Below the pieces are notes generated by a model that saw nothing but the letters and a program-made list of their open reading frames with translations, ran no database searches and was not told the origin of the DNA. A stretch of 64,000 nt of DNA from Mangrovimicrobium sp033283325 (GTDB lineage Bacteria > Pseudomonadota > Gammaproteobacteria > Pseudomonadales > Halieaceae): NCBI GenBank assembly GCA_033283325.1, contig JAWMQO010000002.1, forward strand, positions 310,001-374,000, given 5' to 3'. Positions 24,343 through 32,720 of the stretch are shown here, one piece after another. Each line of letters starts with the position of its first letter. Within the stretch, counting starts at the first letter, position 1. A program made the position numbers and the translations under genes.

Positions 24343-26187
24343 TCAGTCGAGGAGCGAGAGGTCGCGCACGGCGCCTTTGTCGGCGCTGGTCGCCATCTTG
24401 GCGTAGACCTTCAGCGCCGCGCTTACCTTGCGTGGGCGCTCCTTGGCGGGCTTCCAGGCATCCTCGCCCTTCGCTTCCATCGCCGCGCGGCGTTCGGCGA
24501 GCTCGCCGTCGGAAAGCCGCACGTTGATGCTGCGCCCGGGGATGTCGATGTCGATAATGTCGCCGTGCTCCACCAGGCCGATAGCGCCGCCCGCCGCGGC
24601 TTCAGGTGAGGCGTGGCCGATGGAGAGGCCAGAGGTGCCGCCGGAAAAGCGCCCGTCGGTGAGCAGCGCGCAGGCTTTACCCAGCCCCTTCGATTTCAGG
24701 TAGCTGGTGGGGTAGAGCATCTCCTGCATGCCGGGGCCGCCGCGCGGGCCCTCGTAGCGGATGATGACCACGTCGCCCTCTTTCACCTTGCCATCGAGAA
24801 TGTCGGCGACGGCGTCCTCCTGGCTTTCACAGACATAGGCGGGGCCGGAGAACTTGAGAATGGACTCGTCGACGCCGGAGGTTTTCACCACACAGCCGTC
24901 CTCGGCGATATTGCCGCTGAGTACGGCGAGGCCGCCCTCGAGGGAGAAGGCGTGCTCAATAGAGCGGATGCAGCCGCCGGCGCGGTCGTCGTCGAGCGAG
25001 GGCCAGCGCGTGTCCTGTGAGAACGCGGTCTGGGTCGGGATGCCCGCCGGGCCCGCCTTGTAGAACTCGTGGACCGCGGGATCGTCGCTGAGGGTGATAT
25101 CCCACTGCTTGAGCGCTTCGGCCATCGTGGGGCTGTGCACGGTAGAGCAATCGCTGTGCAGGAGCCCGGCGCGATCGAGTTCGCCGAGGATGCCCATGAT
25201 GCCGCCGGCGCGGTGTACGTCTTCCATGTGGTACTGGGGGGTATTCGGCGCCACCTTGCACAGCTGGGGAACCTTGCGCGAGAGGCGGTCGATATCGCTC
25301 ATGCCGAAGTCCAGGCCGGCTTCCTGGGCCGCTGCCAGCAGGTGCAGGATGGTGTTGGTGGAGCCGCCCATGGCGATGTCGAGGCTCATGGCGTTCTCGA
25401 AAGCCTTGAAGCTACCGATGTTGCGCGGCAGTACCGATTCGTCGCCCTCGCCGTAGTAGCGCTGGCACAGTTCCACCACCAGTTCGCCGGCGCGGTGGAA
25501 GAGGCGCTCGCGGTCGGCGTGGGTCGCCAGGGTCGAGCCATTGCCGGGAAGCGACAGCCCCAGGGCCTCGGTGAGGCAGTTCATGGAGTTGGCGGTGAAC
25601 ATGCCGGAGCAGGAACCGCAGGTGGGGCAGGCGGAGCGCTCGTACTCCTCCACTTTTTCATCCGAGGCGGAGCTGTCGGCGGCGATCACCATCGCGTCCA
25701 CCAGGTCCAGCTTGTGCTCGGAGAGCTTGGTCTTGCCCGCCTCCATCGGCCCGCCGGAAACGAACACCGCGGGAATGTTCAGGCGCATGGCGGCGTTGAG
25801 CATGCCGGGGGTGATCTTGTCGCAGTTGGAGATGCAGACCATGGCATCGGCGCAGTGCGCGTTGACCATGTATTCCACCGAGTCGGCGATCAGGTCGCGG
25901 GAGGGCAGGCTGTAGAGCATGCCGTCGTGGCCCATGGCGATACCGTCGTCCACCGCGATGGTGTTGAATTCCTTGGCCACGCCGCCAGCCTTTTCGATTT
26001 CGCGCGCCACCAGCTGGCCGAGGTCCTTCAGGTGCACGTGGCCGGGGACGAACTGGGTGAAGGAATTGACGACGGCGATGATGGGCTTCTTGAAGTCCTC
26101 GTCTTTCATGCCGGTGGCACGCCAGAGGGCGCGGGCTCCGGCCATGTTGCGGCCGGCAGTAGAGGTCTTGGAGCGGTAGTCAGGCAT
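24343..26187 (-). CDS. ilvD: dihydroxyacid dehydratase
   Basis: This Fe-S enzyme forms 2-oxoisovalerate and 2-oxo-3-methylvalerate, the third common step of Ile/Val synthesis. The product 2-oxoisovalerate is the substrate of LeuA encoded 6 kb away. The start has ARALWRATGMKDEDFKKPI. Cluster cysteines occur in CISNCDKITPGML and SACPTCGSCSGMF. The PDGRFSGGTSGLSIGHASPEA-like block is present (seen as TDGRFSGGTSG). The ATG at 26187 gives 614 aa, almost the E. coli length; the frame is open nine codons upstream. Confidence 0.97.
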   Translation of the reverse strand: MPDYRSKTSTAGRNMAGARALWRATGMKDEDFKKPIIAVVNSFTQFVPGHVHLKDLGQLVAREIEKAGGVAKEFNTIAVDDGIAMGHDGMLYSLPSRDLIADSVEYMVNAHCADAMVCISNCDKITPGMLNAAMRLNIPAVFVSGGPMEAGKTKLSEHKLDLVDAMVIAADSSASDEKVEEYERSACPTCGSCSGMFTANSMNCLTEALGLSLPGNGSTLATHADRERLFHRAGELVVELCQRYYGEGDESVLPRNIGSFKAFENAMSLDIAMGGSTNTILHLLAAAQEAGLDFGMSDIDRLSRKVPQLCKVAPNTPQYHMEDVHRAGGIMGILGELDRAGLLHSDCSTVHSPTMAEALKQWDITLSDDPAVHEFYKAGPAGIPTQTAFSQDTRWPSLDDDRAGGCIRSIEHAFSLEGGLAVLSGNIAEDGCVVKTSGVDESILKFSGPAYVCESQEDAVADILDGKVKEGDVVIIRYEGPRGGPGMQEMLYPTSYLKSKGLGKACALLTDGRFSGGTSGLSIGHASPEAAAGGAIGLVEHGDIIDIDIPGRSINVRLSDGELAERRAAMEAKGEDAWKPAKERPRKVSAALKVYAKMATSADKGAVRDLSLLD

Positions 26188-26398
26188 CGTGTACTTCCCT
26201 TGCGGCGCGTGCAAGCGGCGTCCGCTGGTGACAAAAAATCAGGCAGCGCAGGATAGCAAATTAGCCGGTGCTTGTATTGGCGGGGATGGTGTGGAGCGAG
26301 GGAAGCCCTGGGGCCAGAAACAATTCACCCGCGGCTGGGCGCGGGTGAAAAGTCGTTGTTATTGGTGTTGCTGTTTAGAGTCGTAGCGACTGCGGCGC

Positions 26399-26710
26399 TC
26401 AGGAGCTGGCGAGGGCCTCTTCGCGGCTGCGGTATTCCTGCAGCTCCACGTTGTAGCTCTTGGCCACTTCTTCGGCGCGGGTCACGAAGAAGTTGTACTC
26501 GAAGATGCCGATCTGGTCTTCGCGGCACTCGAGGAACTTCTCCACCTCGGCGACGTAGGCCTTGGTGGCTTCCTGGGCTTCGAACATCGCCTTGGCGTCG
26601 GATACGGCGCCGTCGGGGATGGCCGGAGCGCTGTCCGGGCGAGCCGCGATGCAGGCCGCGTTCACGTTCGCAGCGAGCAACAGTGCAGGTATTGATAACA
26701 GAGCTTTCAT
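26399..26710 (-). CDS. small secreted protein of unknown function
   Basis: I do not recognise the family. The 103-aa product has a clear signal peptide (residues 1-18, ending NVNA), then a helical, Glu-rich mature part with two cysteines (C20 and C62) that could form a disulfide. The ATG has the strong ribosome binding site AGGAGG. Its long upstream region with inverted repeats (26727-26781) suggests regulated expression. A periplasmic location is likely. Confidence 0.75.
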   Translation of the reverse strand: MKALLSIPALLLAANVNAACIAARPDSAPAIPDGAVSDAKAMFEAQEATKAYVAEVEKFLECREDQIGIFEYNFFVTRAEEVAKSYNVELQEYRSREEALASS

Positions 26711-26726
26711 GGTTAAACCTCCTCAG

Positions 26727-26781
26727 GTTTGTGGTTTTGATTCAGGCGTTACCTGTGTGTTACCTATATTCCCACAAACCA
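26727..26781. promoter_or_regulatory. inverted repeat upstream of the small secreted protein
   Basis: GGTTTGTGG (26727-26735) and CCACAAACC (26773-26781) form a 9-bp inverted repeat. Between them, GTTACCTGTGTGTTACCT is a direct repeat (GTTACCT twice). It lies just upstream of the 26710 start and could be an operator or a leader hairpin. Confidence 0.4.
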
Positions 26782-26828
26782 GTAGCAATGCAATACCCCT
26801 GATGTGAACTTTTGGCTACAAATTGCTG

Positions 26829-26848
26829 ATATAAAATGACTTTTATCA
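26829..26848. promoter_or_regulatory. AT-rich palindrome in the 323-bp intergenic gap
   Basis: ATAAAA-TGAC-TTTTAT (26831-26846), extended outward by partial TGAT/ATCA arms, stands out in an AT-rich stretch between the divergent secreted-protein and esterase genes. It may be an operator; TATCAT within it also resembles a -10 box. The rest of 26711-27033 shows no gene. Confidence 0.35.
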
Positions 26849-27033
26849 TGATCTTGCCCGCCGCTGGTGCGCCGCACCGTTCTGGTAACACATTTTGCAC
26901 CATAAGGTAACGGGAATGTCACGGTCGGTGCGTGTTGCAGGCCCGAACAGAAGGTGCGGGCCGGTGGGCTTGTTTTCGCTGCAGGGAAGCGCTTACTGTG
27001 TGCGCCACAGACACAGGCAGACAGGATTCATTT

Positions 27034-28128
27034 GTGACGACTTTGCGCCGGCTTTCCCTCGCCGCCATTTGCACGCTGCTGGCCGCTTGCGGCAGCGACA
27101 GCAGTAAGCACGGGCAAAGCCCCGAGCCAGAATTACCCCAGCCGCCACAGCTGGAGTTCGAGATCTCGGAGGCACCGATCTCACTGCCGGGCATCGCCGC
27201 CAGCTTCGCCGCGGACATCGCCTATGGCGATGCGGAGCGCAATCGCCTCGACATCTACCTCCCGGAGGACTGTGACGGGCCGACGCCGCTGGTCATTTAT
27301 ATTCACGGCGGCGGCTTCACCGTGGGCGACAAGGGCAGTGCCCACGACAGCTTCGCCGACCAGATACGCGAGTTCCTGCAGTCCTGCGTGGCCTACGCAA
27401 GCATCAACTACACCTTGCTCGAAGTCCCCGAAGCCGATGAAAGTATCGCCCCGGCAGTCCAGCAGGGCGGTGTGCTGACCTCCATGGAAGATAGCGCCCG
27501 GGCCCTGCAGTTCCTGCGCTACTACCGGGCGAGTTTCAACATCGACGCCGAAAACGTGGCTCTCTATGGCGTGTCCGCCGGCGCCGGGACCAGCCTGTGG
27601 CTGGGTACCCACGACGACCTCGCCCAGCCCGATGCCGAGGACCCGGTGCTGCGCGAATCAACCCGGGTAAAAGCGGTAGGCGCGCTGGCCACCCAGGCCA
27701 CCTACGACCTGTTGCGCTGGGAAGCGATACTCCTGCCGGTGACAGAGCCGCTGGAGTCCATTCTCGGTGGTACCGATATTCCCACCATTGCCACGACCCT
27801 GGGCGTGACCAACTACATGCTGACTTTTCTCGCAGTGGGGAGCGTTGAGGATATCTATTCAGATGCCAACGAGGCGTATCGCGCCAATGTCGATATGTTG
27901 GGCCTGATGGACGCCGCGGACGCGCCGATCTTCGTGCAGAATTTCACCACCGGCTTCGACGACCCACTGAACATGCTCCTGCACCACGCCCTGCACGCCC
28001 ACGCGGTGAAGGCGCGGGCGGACGAGGTCGGCCTGGAGAGCGTCGCCTATTCGGAAGACCCGAACTTCCCGCTCAGCGACCCTTCGGAAGAGGGGGTGGT
28101 CTCCTTCCTGATGCGGCACATCCGCTGA
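27034..28128 (+). CDS. lipoprotein alpha/beta-hydrolase (carboxylesterase, HSL-like)
   Basis: This is a probable envelope-anchored esterase. A signal with lipobox LLAAC is followed by a Ser/Pro-rich linker. The hydrolase fold has the oxyanion motif IYIHGGGFTVGDKG and the nucleophile elbow GVSAGAG. A candidate catalytic His lies in LLHHALHAHAV near the C-terminus. The GTG at 27034 after AGGA gives 364 aa; the frame is open 102 bases upstream, but the signal peptide begins at this GTG. The natural ester is unknown. Its stop is only 9 bp from the convergent argA. Confidence 0.85.
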   Translation: MTTLRRLSLAAICTLLAACGSDSSKHGQSPEPELPQPPQLEFEISEAPISLPGIAASFAADIAYGDAERNRLDIYLPEDCDGPTPLVIYIHGGGFTVGDKGSAHDSFADQIREFLQSCVAYASINYTLLEVPEADESIAPAVQQGGVLTSMEDSARALQFLRYYRASFNIDAENVALYGVSAGAGTSLWLGTHDDLAQPDAEDPVLRESTRVKAVGALATQATYDLLRWEAILLPVTEPLESILGGTDIPTIATTLGVTNYMLTFLAVGSVEDIYSDANEAYRANVDMLGLMDAADAPIFVQNFTTGFDDPLNMLLHHALHAHAVKARADEVGLESVAYSEDPNFPLSDPSEEGVVSFLMRHIR

Positions 28129-28137
28129 GGGTCGGCG

Positions 28138-29442
28138 CTATAGCGCTTTGAAAAACACCTTGGAATTGCGCTGCAGGTTGTAGAGCGCCTGCTTGCGCTG
28201 CGGCAGGGCGTCCCGTTCCGCTGCTGCAAAGCCCTGCTCCAGGAACCAGTGTGCGGTCTGGGTGCTGAGCACGAAGACGCGGTCCAGTCCCTGGCTCCGG
28301 GCCTCGCTTTCCAGTTCCCGCAGCAGTCGCTCGCCGCGCTTGCCGCCGCGGTAATCCGGGTGGCTGACCACGCAGGCGATTTCCCCGCAGCCCTCTTCGG
28401 GGAACGGATACAGCGCTGCGCAGGCGATGATGCGGCCGTCCCGCTCCAGCAGGCGGAACTGCTCTATTTCGTTCTCCAGCAGTTCCCGGGAGCGCTTCAG
28501 CAGGATGCCGCCCTGCTCCAGTGGCTCGATCAGCTCGAGTATGCCCCCCACGTCATCGATACCTGCCCGGCGGCAGGTCTCGTAGTCGGCATCGGATACC
28601 AGGGTGCCGCTGCCGTCGTGGGTGAACAACTCCTCGAGCAGGGCGCAGTCATCGCGATAGCTGATGATGTGGCAGCGCGGCACGCCCAACTGGCAGGCGC
28701 GGCTGGCGGTCTGCAGTACGGTGAGTTGCTCGGGGTCCGCGGGTGTCAGGCCTTCGACTTCCCCGACGGCCAGCTGACGCAGCAATTGCCCGCCGGCATC
28801 GGCGACGCCCGCCTCTGCGCCAAACAGGATCAGCTTGTCCGCACCGATCGCGGCGGCACAGTTCACGGCGATATCTTCCAGCGCCAGGTTGAATATTTCC
28901 CCGGTGGGAGAGTAGCCCAGCGGTGAAAGGAGCACGATAGCCTCGTTCTGCAACTGGTAATGGATGCCTTCGGCGTCGATGCGCCTCACTTTGCCGGTGT
29001 GCTGGAAATCCACCCCGTCGACTACGCCGATTGGCTTGGCGGTAACGAAATTCCCGCTGCACACGCGCATCTTCGCGCCCAGCATCGGCGAGTTGGGCAG
29101 CCCCATGGAGAGCAGCGCCTCGATCTGGGCCCGCAGTGACCCGGCAGCGTCCTTGACGTGCTCGAGCGCGCAGGTGTCGGTGATACGGATATCGTTGTGT
29201 ACCTGGCTTTCGATCCCCGCGGCGGCCAGCCGTTCGGCGATTTGCGGCCGGGCCCCGTGGACCAGCACCAGGCGCACGCCGAGGCTTTCCAGCAGGGCGA
29301 TATCGTGGATGATGTTGGGAAAGTTCGGGTCCTGCGCGACCTCACCCCCCAACATCAGCACGAAGGTCTTGCCCCGGTGCATATTGATGTAGGGTGCGGT
29401 ATTCCTGAACCAGCGGATGTGTTCCCGGCCCTGGCTGCTCAC
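28138..29442 (-). CDS. argA: amino-acid N-acetyltransferase (N-acetylglutamate synthase)
   Basis: This is the first enzyme of arginine synthesis, transferring acetyl from acetyl-CoA to glutamate. An amino-acid-kinase-like domain (about residues 1-285, with FVLMLGGEVAQDPNF and LVHGARPQI) provides arginine feedback control. A GNAT domain (about 290-434) has HPDYRGGKRGERLL for acetyl-CoA. The length is 434 aa, similar to the 443-aa E. coli enzyme. The start is GTG at 29442 with a weak ribosome binding site. It lies 99 bp downstream of argE in the same direction, so the two are probably co-expressed. Confidence 0.95.
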   Translation of the reverse strand: MSSQGREHIRWFRNTAPYINMHRGKTFVLMLGGEVAQDPNFPNIIHDIALLESLGVRLVLVHGARPQIAERLAAAGIESQVHNDIRITDTCALEHVKDAAGSLRAQIEALLSMGLPNSPMLGAKMRVCSGNFVTAKPIGVVDGVDFQHTGKVRRIDAEGIHYQLQNEAIVLLSPLGYSPTGEIFNLALEDIAVNCAAAIGADKLILFGAEAGVADAGGQLLRQLAVGEVEGLTPADPEQLTVLQTASRACQLGVPRCHIISYRDDCALLEELFTHDGSGTLVSDADYETCRRAGIDDVGGILELIEPLEQGGILLKRSRELLENEIEQFRLLERDGRIIACAALYPFPEEGCGEIACVVSHPDYRGGKRGERLLRELESEARSQGLDRVFVLSTQTAHWFLEQGFAAAERDALPQRKQALYNLQRNSKVFFKAL

Positions 29443-29541
29443 CTTTTTCTGCCTGTTTCGTCGAATCGAAGCGCAAAGGTTACCGAATGCGTGCAGGTTT
29501 CCCTAATGGCAATATTGCACAGGCCCCGTATACCTCGCGAG

Positions 29542-30693
29542 TCAGAGGCAGTAATGGCGGATAAAGTGCTCCAGCAAATCCACACAGGGGCGAATCTGCT
29601 CCAGCGGCAGGAACTCGTCGGGTTGGTGGGCGCGGTCGATCGAGCCGGGTCCCAATACGATGGTTTCCATTCCGAGCTGCTGGAGAAAAGAGGCCTCGGT
29701 GGCGAACGCCACTGCCTCGGCGCTGTGCCCTGTGAGTTTTTCGGCCAGGCGGACCAACTCGCTGTCAGCCGGCTGCTCGAAGGGTTCCACATCCTCGATC
29801 AGCTGGCGAACTTCGATGGCGAGTTCGCGCTGGGCGCCCAGCGCCCGCAGGCGCGAGCTCAGTTCGCCCAGCACCTGCGTGTTGCTCCCGGCCGGGGTCA
29901 GTCGCAGGTCGAAATGCAGTTCGCTGTGGCCGCAAATGCGATTGGGGCTGTCGCCGCCGTGAACGCGGCCGAAGTTGAGGGTCGGGGTGGGGACCTCGAA
30001 GGCGGGATTGGGGTAGCGCTGCCCCAGTTCCTGGCGAAAAGCCTGTAACTCGCCCATCACCGCATGCAGGCCGTCGAGTGCGCTGTTACCCAGCGCAGGA
30101 TTCGAGGAATGCCCTGCCCTGCCGGTGATCTGGGCGCTGAGCATCATGATGCCCTTGTGCATGCGGATCGGCTTGAGCCCGGTGGGTTCGCCGATGATTG
30201 CCGCCCGGGCCCGCGGGTAGCCGGCGGCGGCGAGCGCGCGGGCGCCGCACATGGTGCTCTCTTCATCCGCGGTGGCGAGCAGGATCAGGGGCTGCTTCAG
30301 CGGCACATCGGCAAAGCGCTCGGCGGCGGCGATGGCCAGCGGGAAAAAGCCCTTCATGTCGGTGCTGCCGAGGCCGTAAAGCCCGTTGTCCCGCTCCTGC
30401 AGGGACAGCGGGTCGCTGTGCCAGCGACCCTCGTCGAAGGGGACGGTGTCGCTGTGACCCGCCAGAACCAGGCCGCCGGGCCCGCTGCCCCGGGTCGCCA
30501 CCAGGTTGGCCTTGTGGCCGCTCTCCGACAGGGGCTGGATCTCCGTGGCGAAGCCCAGGTCTTCGAGCCACTGTGCCAGCAGTTCGACAACGCCGCGATT
30601 GCCCTGGTCCCAGCTCTTGTCAGTGGAACTGACCGAGGGGCTTGCGACCAGCTGTTGCAGCCGGGTGAATATGCGCTTGTCTGTGGTGGGCAT
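29542..30693 (-). CDS. argE: acetylornithine deacetylase
   Basis: This M20-family zinc hydrolase releases ornithine from N-acetylornithine in arginine synthesis. The metal-site blocks are LVLAGHSDTVP (His/Asp), YGLGSTDMKGF (bridging Asp) and TADEESTMCGAR (Glu base and Glu ligand). A dimerisation domain follows with RAGHSSNP, and the last His ligand is near LGPGSIDRAHQPDEFL. The ATG at 30693 gives 383 aa, equal to E. coli ArgE. The frame is open upstream to 30876 without homology. Confidence 0.95.
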   Translation of the reverse strand: MPTTDKRIFTRLQQLVASPSVSSTDKSWDQGNRGVVELLAQWLEDLGFATEIQPLSESGHKANLVATRGSGPGGLVLAGHSDTVPFDEGRWHSDPLSLQERDNGLYGLGSTDMKGFFPLAIAAAERFADVPLKQPLILLATADEESTMCGARALAAAGYPRARAAIIGEPTGLKPIRMHKGIMMLSAQITGRAGHSSNPALGNSALDGLHAVMGELQAFRQELGQRYPNPAFEVPTPTLNFGRVHGGDSPNRICGHSELHFDLRLTPAGSNTQVLGELSSRLRALGAQRELAIEVRQLIEDVEPFEQPADSELVRLAEKLTGHSAEAVAFATEASFLQQLGMETIVLGPGSIDRAHQPDEFLPLEQIRPCVDLLEHFIRHYCL

Positions 30694-30867
30694 CTGGGGT
30701 CCGGCCCTTAGCGGGAACTTGCGGGAGGCAGGGGCCAGTCTAGTCAAGCCGGGCGTTTCCGCCAATACCCCCCGAATCGCTTCGGGGCAGCCGGGATTCA
30801 CCTGCTGGCCAGCGTATCGCAGCTCGCGCTTTTCGCCAGTTTCCACGCGGGGGTGGCAGTGGCCCTG

Positions 30868-30876
30868 TGCTAGCAT
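30868..30876 (+). promoter_or_regulatory. candidate extended -10 promoter for the GspE-type gene
   Basis: TGCTAGCAT is an extended -10 match 58 bp before the ATPase start, in the 240-bp gap divergent from argE. No good -35 box is visible, which is tolerated by extended -10 promoters. Nothing else is recognisable in 30694-30933. Confidence 0.3.
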
Positions 30877-30933
30877 TGTGGCATCAGGGCCCGGCGATCC
30901 GGGTGGCAGCTACGCGACAGGAATAAGTATTCG

Positions 30934-32709
30934 ATGGCGACGAACCAGGGCCTGCATGCCGGAGAGCAAAAACTCGAACTGGGCAGTCTTGCCCGGCAAT
31001 TACACGCCGACGGGCGCATAGCCGACACCGATCTCGCGCTGGTGCTGAAGCAGGCCCGGGTGGCGGTGCATCCCCTGGTCGCGCTGGCCGAGCTGAATTT
31101 TCCCGACCGGGCAAATCCGGGTAGCAATCTCGATATGGACGCATTGCTGGCCTGGCTGGGCGAGCGCTGCGGCCAGGCTCCCTATGAAATCGATCCCCTG
31201 AAGATCAATGTAGGCGCTGTCGCCGAGGTGATGTCGCGGGCCTTTGCCGAGCGCCACCGCATCCTCGCGGTCGAGTTGCGCGAGCGCGAGGTATTGGTGG
31301 CCTCCGCCGAGCCCTGGATCCGGGGCTGGGAAGGCAACCTCGAGCACGTGCTGCGCAAGCGCGTGGTCCGGGTGCTGGCGGACCCCCGGGATATCACCCG
31401 CCATACCGCCGAGTTTTACACCATGGCCGGTTCCGTGCTGGGCGCGCGACGCTCGGACCAGGCCGACCAGCGTTTGCCCACCGGCAACCTGGAACAGATG
31501 CTCGAACTGGGCTCGATGCGCGAGCTGGATGCCAACGACCAGCACGTGGTGAGTATCGTCGACTGGCTGCTGCAATACGCCTTCGAACAACGCGCCAGCG
31601 ATATCCACATCGAGCCGCGCCGGGACGTCGGCAACGTGCGTTTTCGCATCGACGGCGTGCTGCACAGCGTCTACGAGTTACCGGGCAAGGTCTGTGCGGC
31701 GGTCACCAGCCGGGTGAAGATCCTCGGTCGCATGGACGTGGCGGAGAAGCGCCGCCCCCAGGACGGCCGCCTGAAAACCCGCACTCCCGAGGGCAACGAG
31801 GTGGAGCTGCGCCTGGCGACGCTGCCCACCGCCTTCGGCGAGAAGCTGGTGATGCGGATCTTCGATCCGGAGATGCTGAACAAGACTTTCCAGCAACTCG
31901 GGCTGGCCAGGGACGACCTCGCCAACTGGAACCACATGACCGGCATGGGTAACGGCATCGTGCTGGTCACCGGCCCCACGGGTTCGGGCAAGACCACCAC
32001 CCTGTATTCCACCCTGCGCCAGCTCGCCACCAGCGAGGTCAACGTCTGTACCATCGAGGACCCCATCGAGATGATGGAGAGCGCCTTCAACCAGATGCAG
32101 GTCAACCATGGCATCGGCCTCGATTTCGCCAAGGGGGTGCGCGCGCTGATGCGCCAGGACCCCGACATCATCATGATCGGCGAGATTCGCGACCTGGAAA
32201 CAGCGAACATGGCCGTGCAGGCGGCTCTCACCGGCCACCTGGTACTGTCGACACTGCATACCAACGACTCCCCCAGCTCGCTGTCGCGCCTGCTGGAACT
32301 GGGTGTGCCCGCCTACCTGATCAAGGCCACGGTGCGCGGCATCATGTCACAGCGCCTGGTTCGCATTCTCTGTCCTCACTGCAAGTCCAGCGAGCCCCTG
32401 GACCCGGATGCCTGGAGCCAGCTCGTCGCACCCTGGAGCGTCAAGCCGCCGGAGAAGGTCGCGCGCCCGGTCGGCTGCAAGGTCTGCCGCGAGACCGGTT
32501 ATATCGGCCGGCAAGGGATCTACGAAGTCCTCGTCAGCAGCAAGGCCGTGCAGGCCGAAATCCACTCCCACCTGGAGGCGGCGAAGGTGCGCGCAGTGGC
32601 GATGGGTGAAGGCATGCGCACCTTGCGACTCTCCGGCGCGGCGAGGGTTGCCCGTGGTGAAACCACGATCGAGGAAGTGCTGCGGGTCGCCCCGGCACTG
32701 GAGAACTGA
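30934..32709 (+). CDS. GspE/PulE/PilB-family secretion ATPase
   Basis: This is a hexameric ATPase of the type II secretion/type IV pilus class. The N-terminal region (about 1-190) is the variable GspE N-domain. The core has Walker A GPTGSGKTTT (347-356), Asp box DIHIEPRRD, Walker B IIMIGEIRD and a His box near TGHLVLSTLHTND. A four-Cys zinc motif is seen as CPHC and CKVC. There are no gsp or pil neighbours; similar stand-alone genes occur near the arginine genes in Pseudomonas. Partner membrane proteins, and therefore function, are unknown. The start is ATG 30934. Confidence 0.9.
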   Translation: MATNQGLHAGEQKLELGSLARQLHADGRIADTDLALVLKQARVAVHPLVALAELNFPDRANPGSNLDMDALLAWLGERCGQAPYEIDPLKINVGAVAEVMSRAFAERHRILAVELREREVLVASAEPWIRGWEGNLEHVLRKRVVRVLADPRDITRHTAEFYTMAGSVLGARRSDQADQRLPTGNLEQMLELGSMRELDANDQHVVSIVDWLLQYAFEQRASDIHIEPRRDVGNVRFRIDGVLHSVYELPGKVCAAVTSRVKILGRMDVAEKRRPQDGRLKTRTPEGNEVELRLATLPTAFGEKLVMRIFDPEMLNKTFQQLGLARDDLANWNHMTGMGNGIVLVTGPTGSGKTTTLYSTLRQLATSEVNVCTIEDPIEMMESAFNQMQVNHGIGLDFAKGVRALMRQDPDIIMIGEIRDLETANMAVQAALTGHLVLSTLHTNDSPSSLSRLLELGVPAYLIKATVRGIMSQRLVRILCPHCKSSEPLDPDAWSQLVAPWSVKPPEKVARPVGCKVCRETGYIGRQGIYEVLVSSKAVQAEIHSHLEAAKVRAVAMGEGMRTLRLSGAARVARGETTIEEVLRVAPALEN

Positions 32710-32720
32710 CACCCGTAGCG

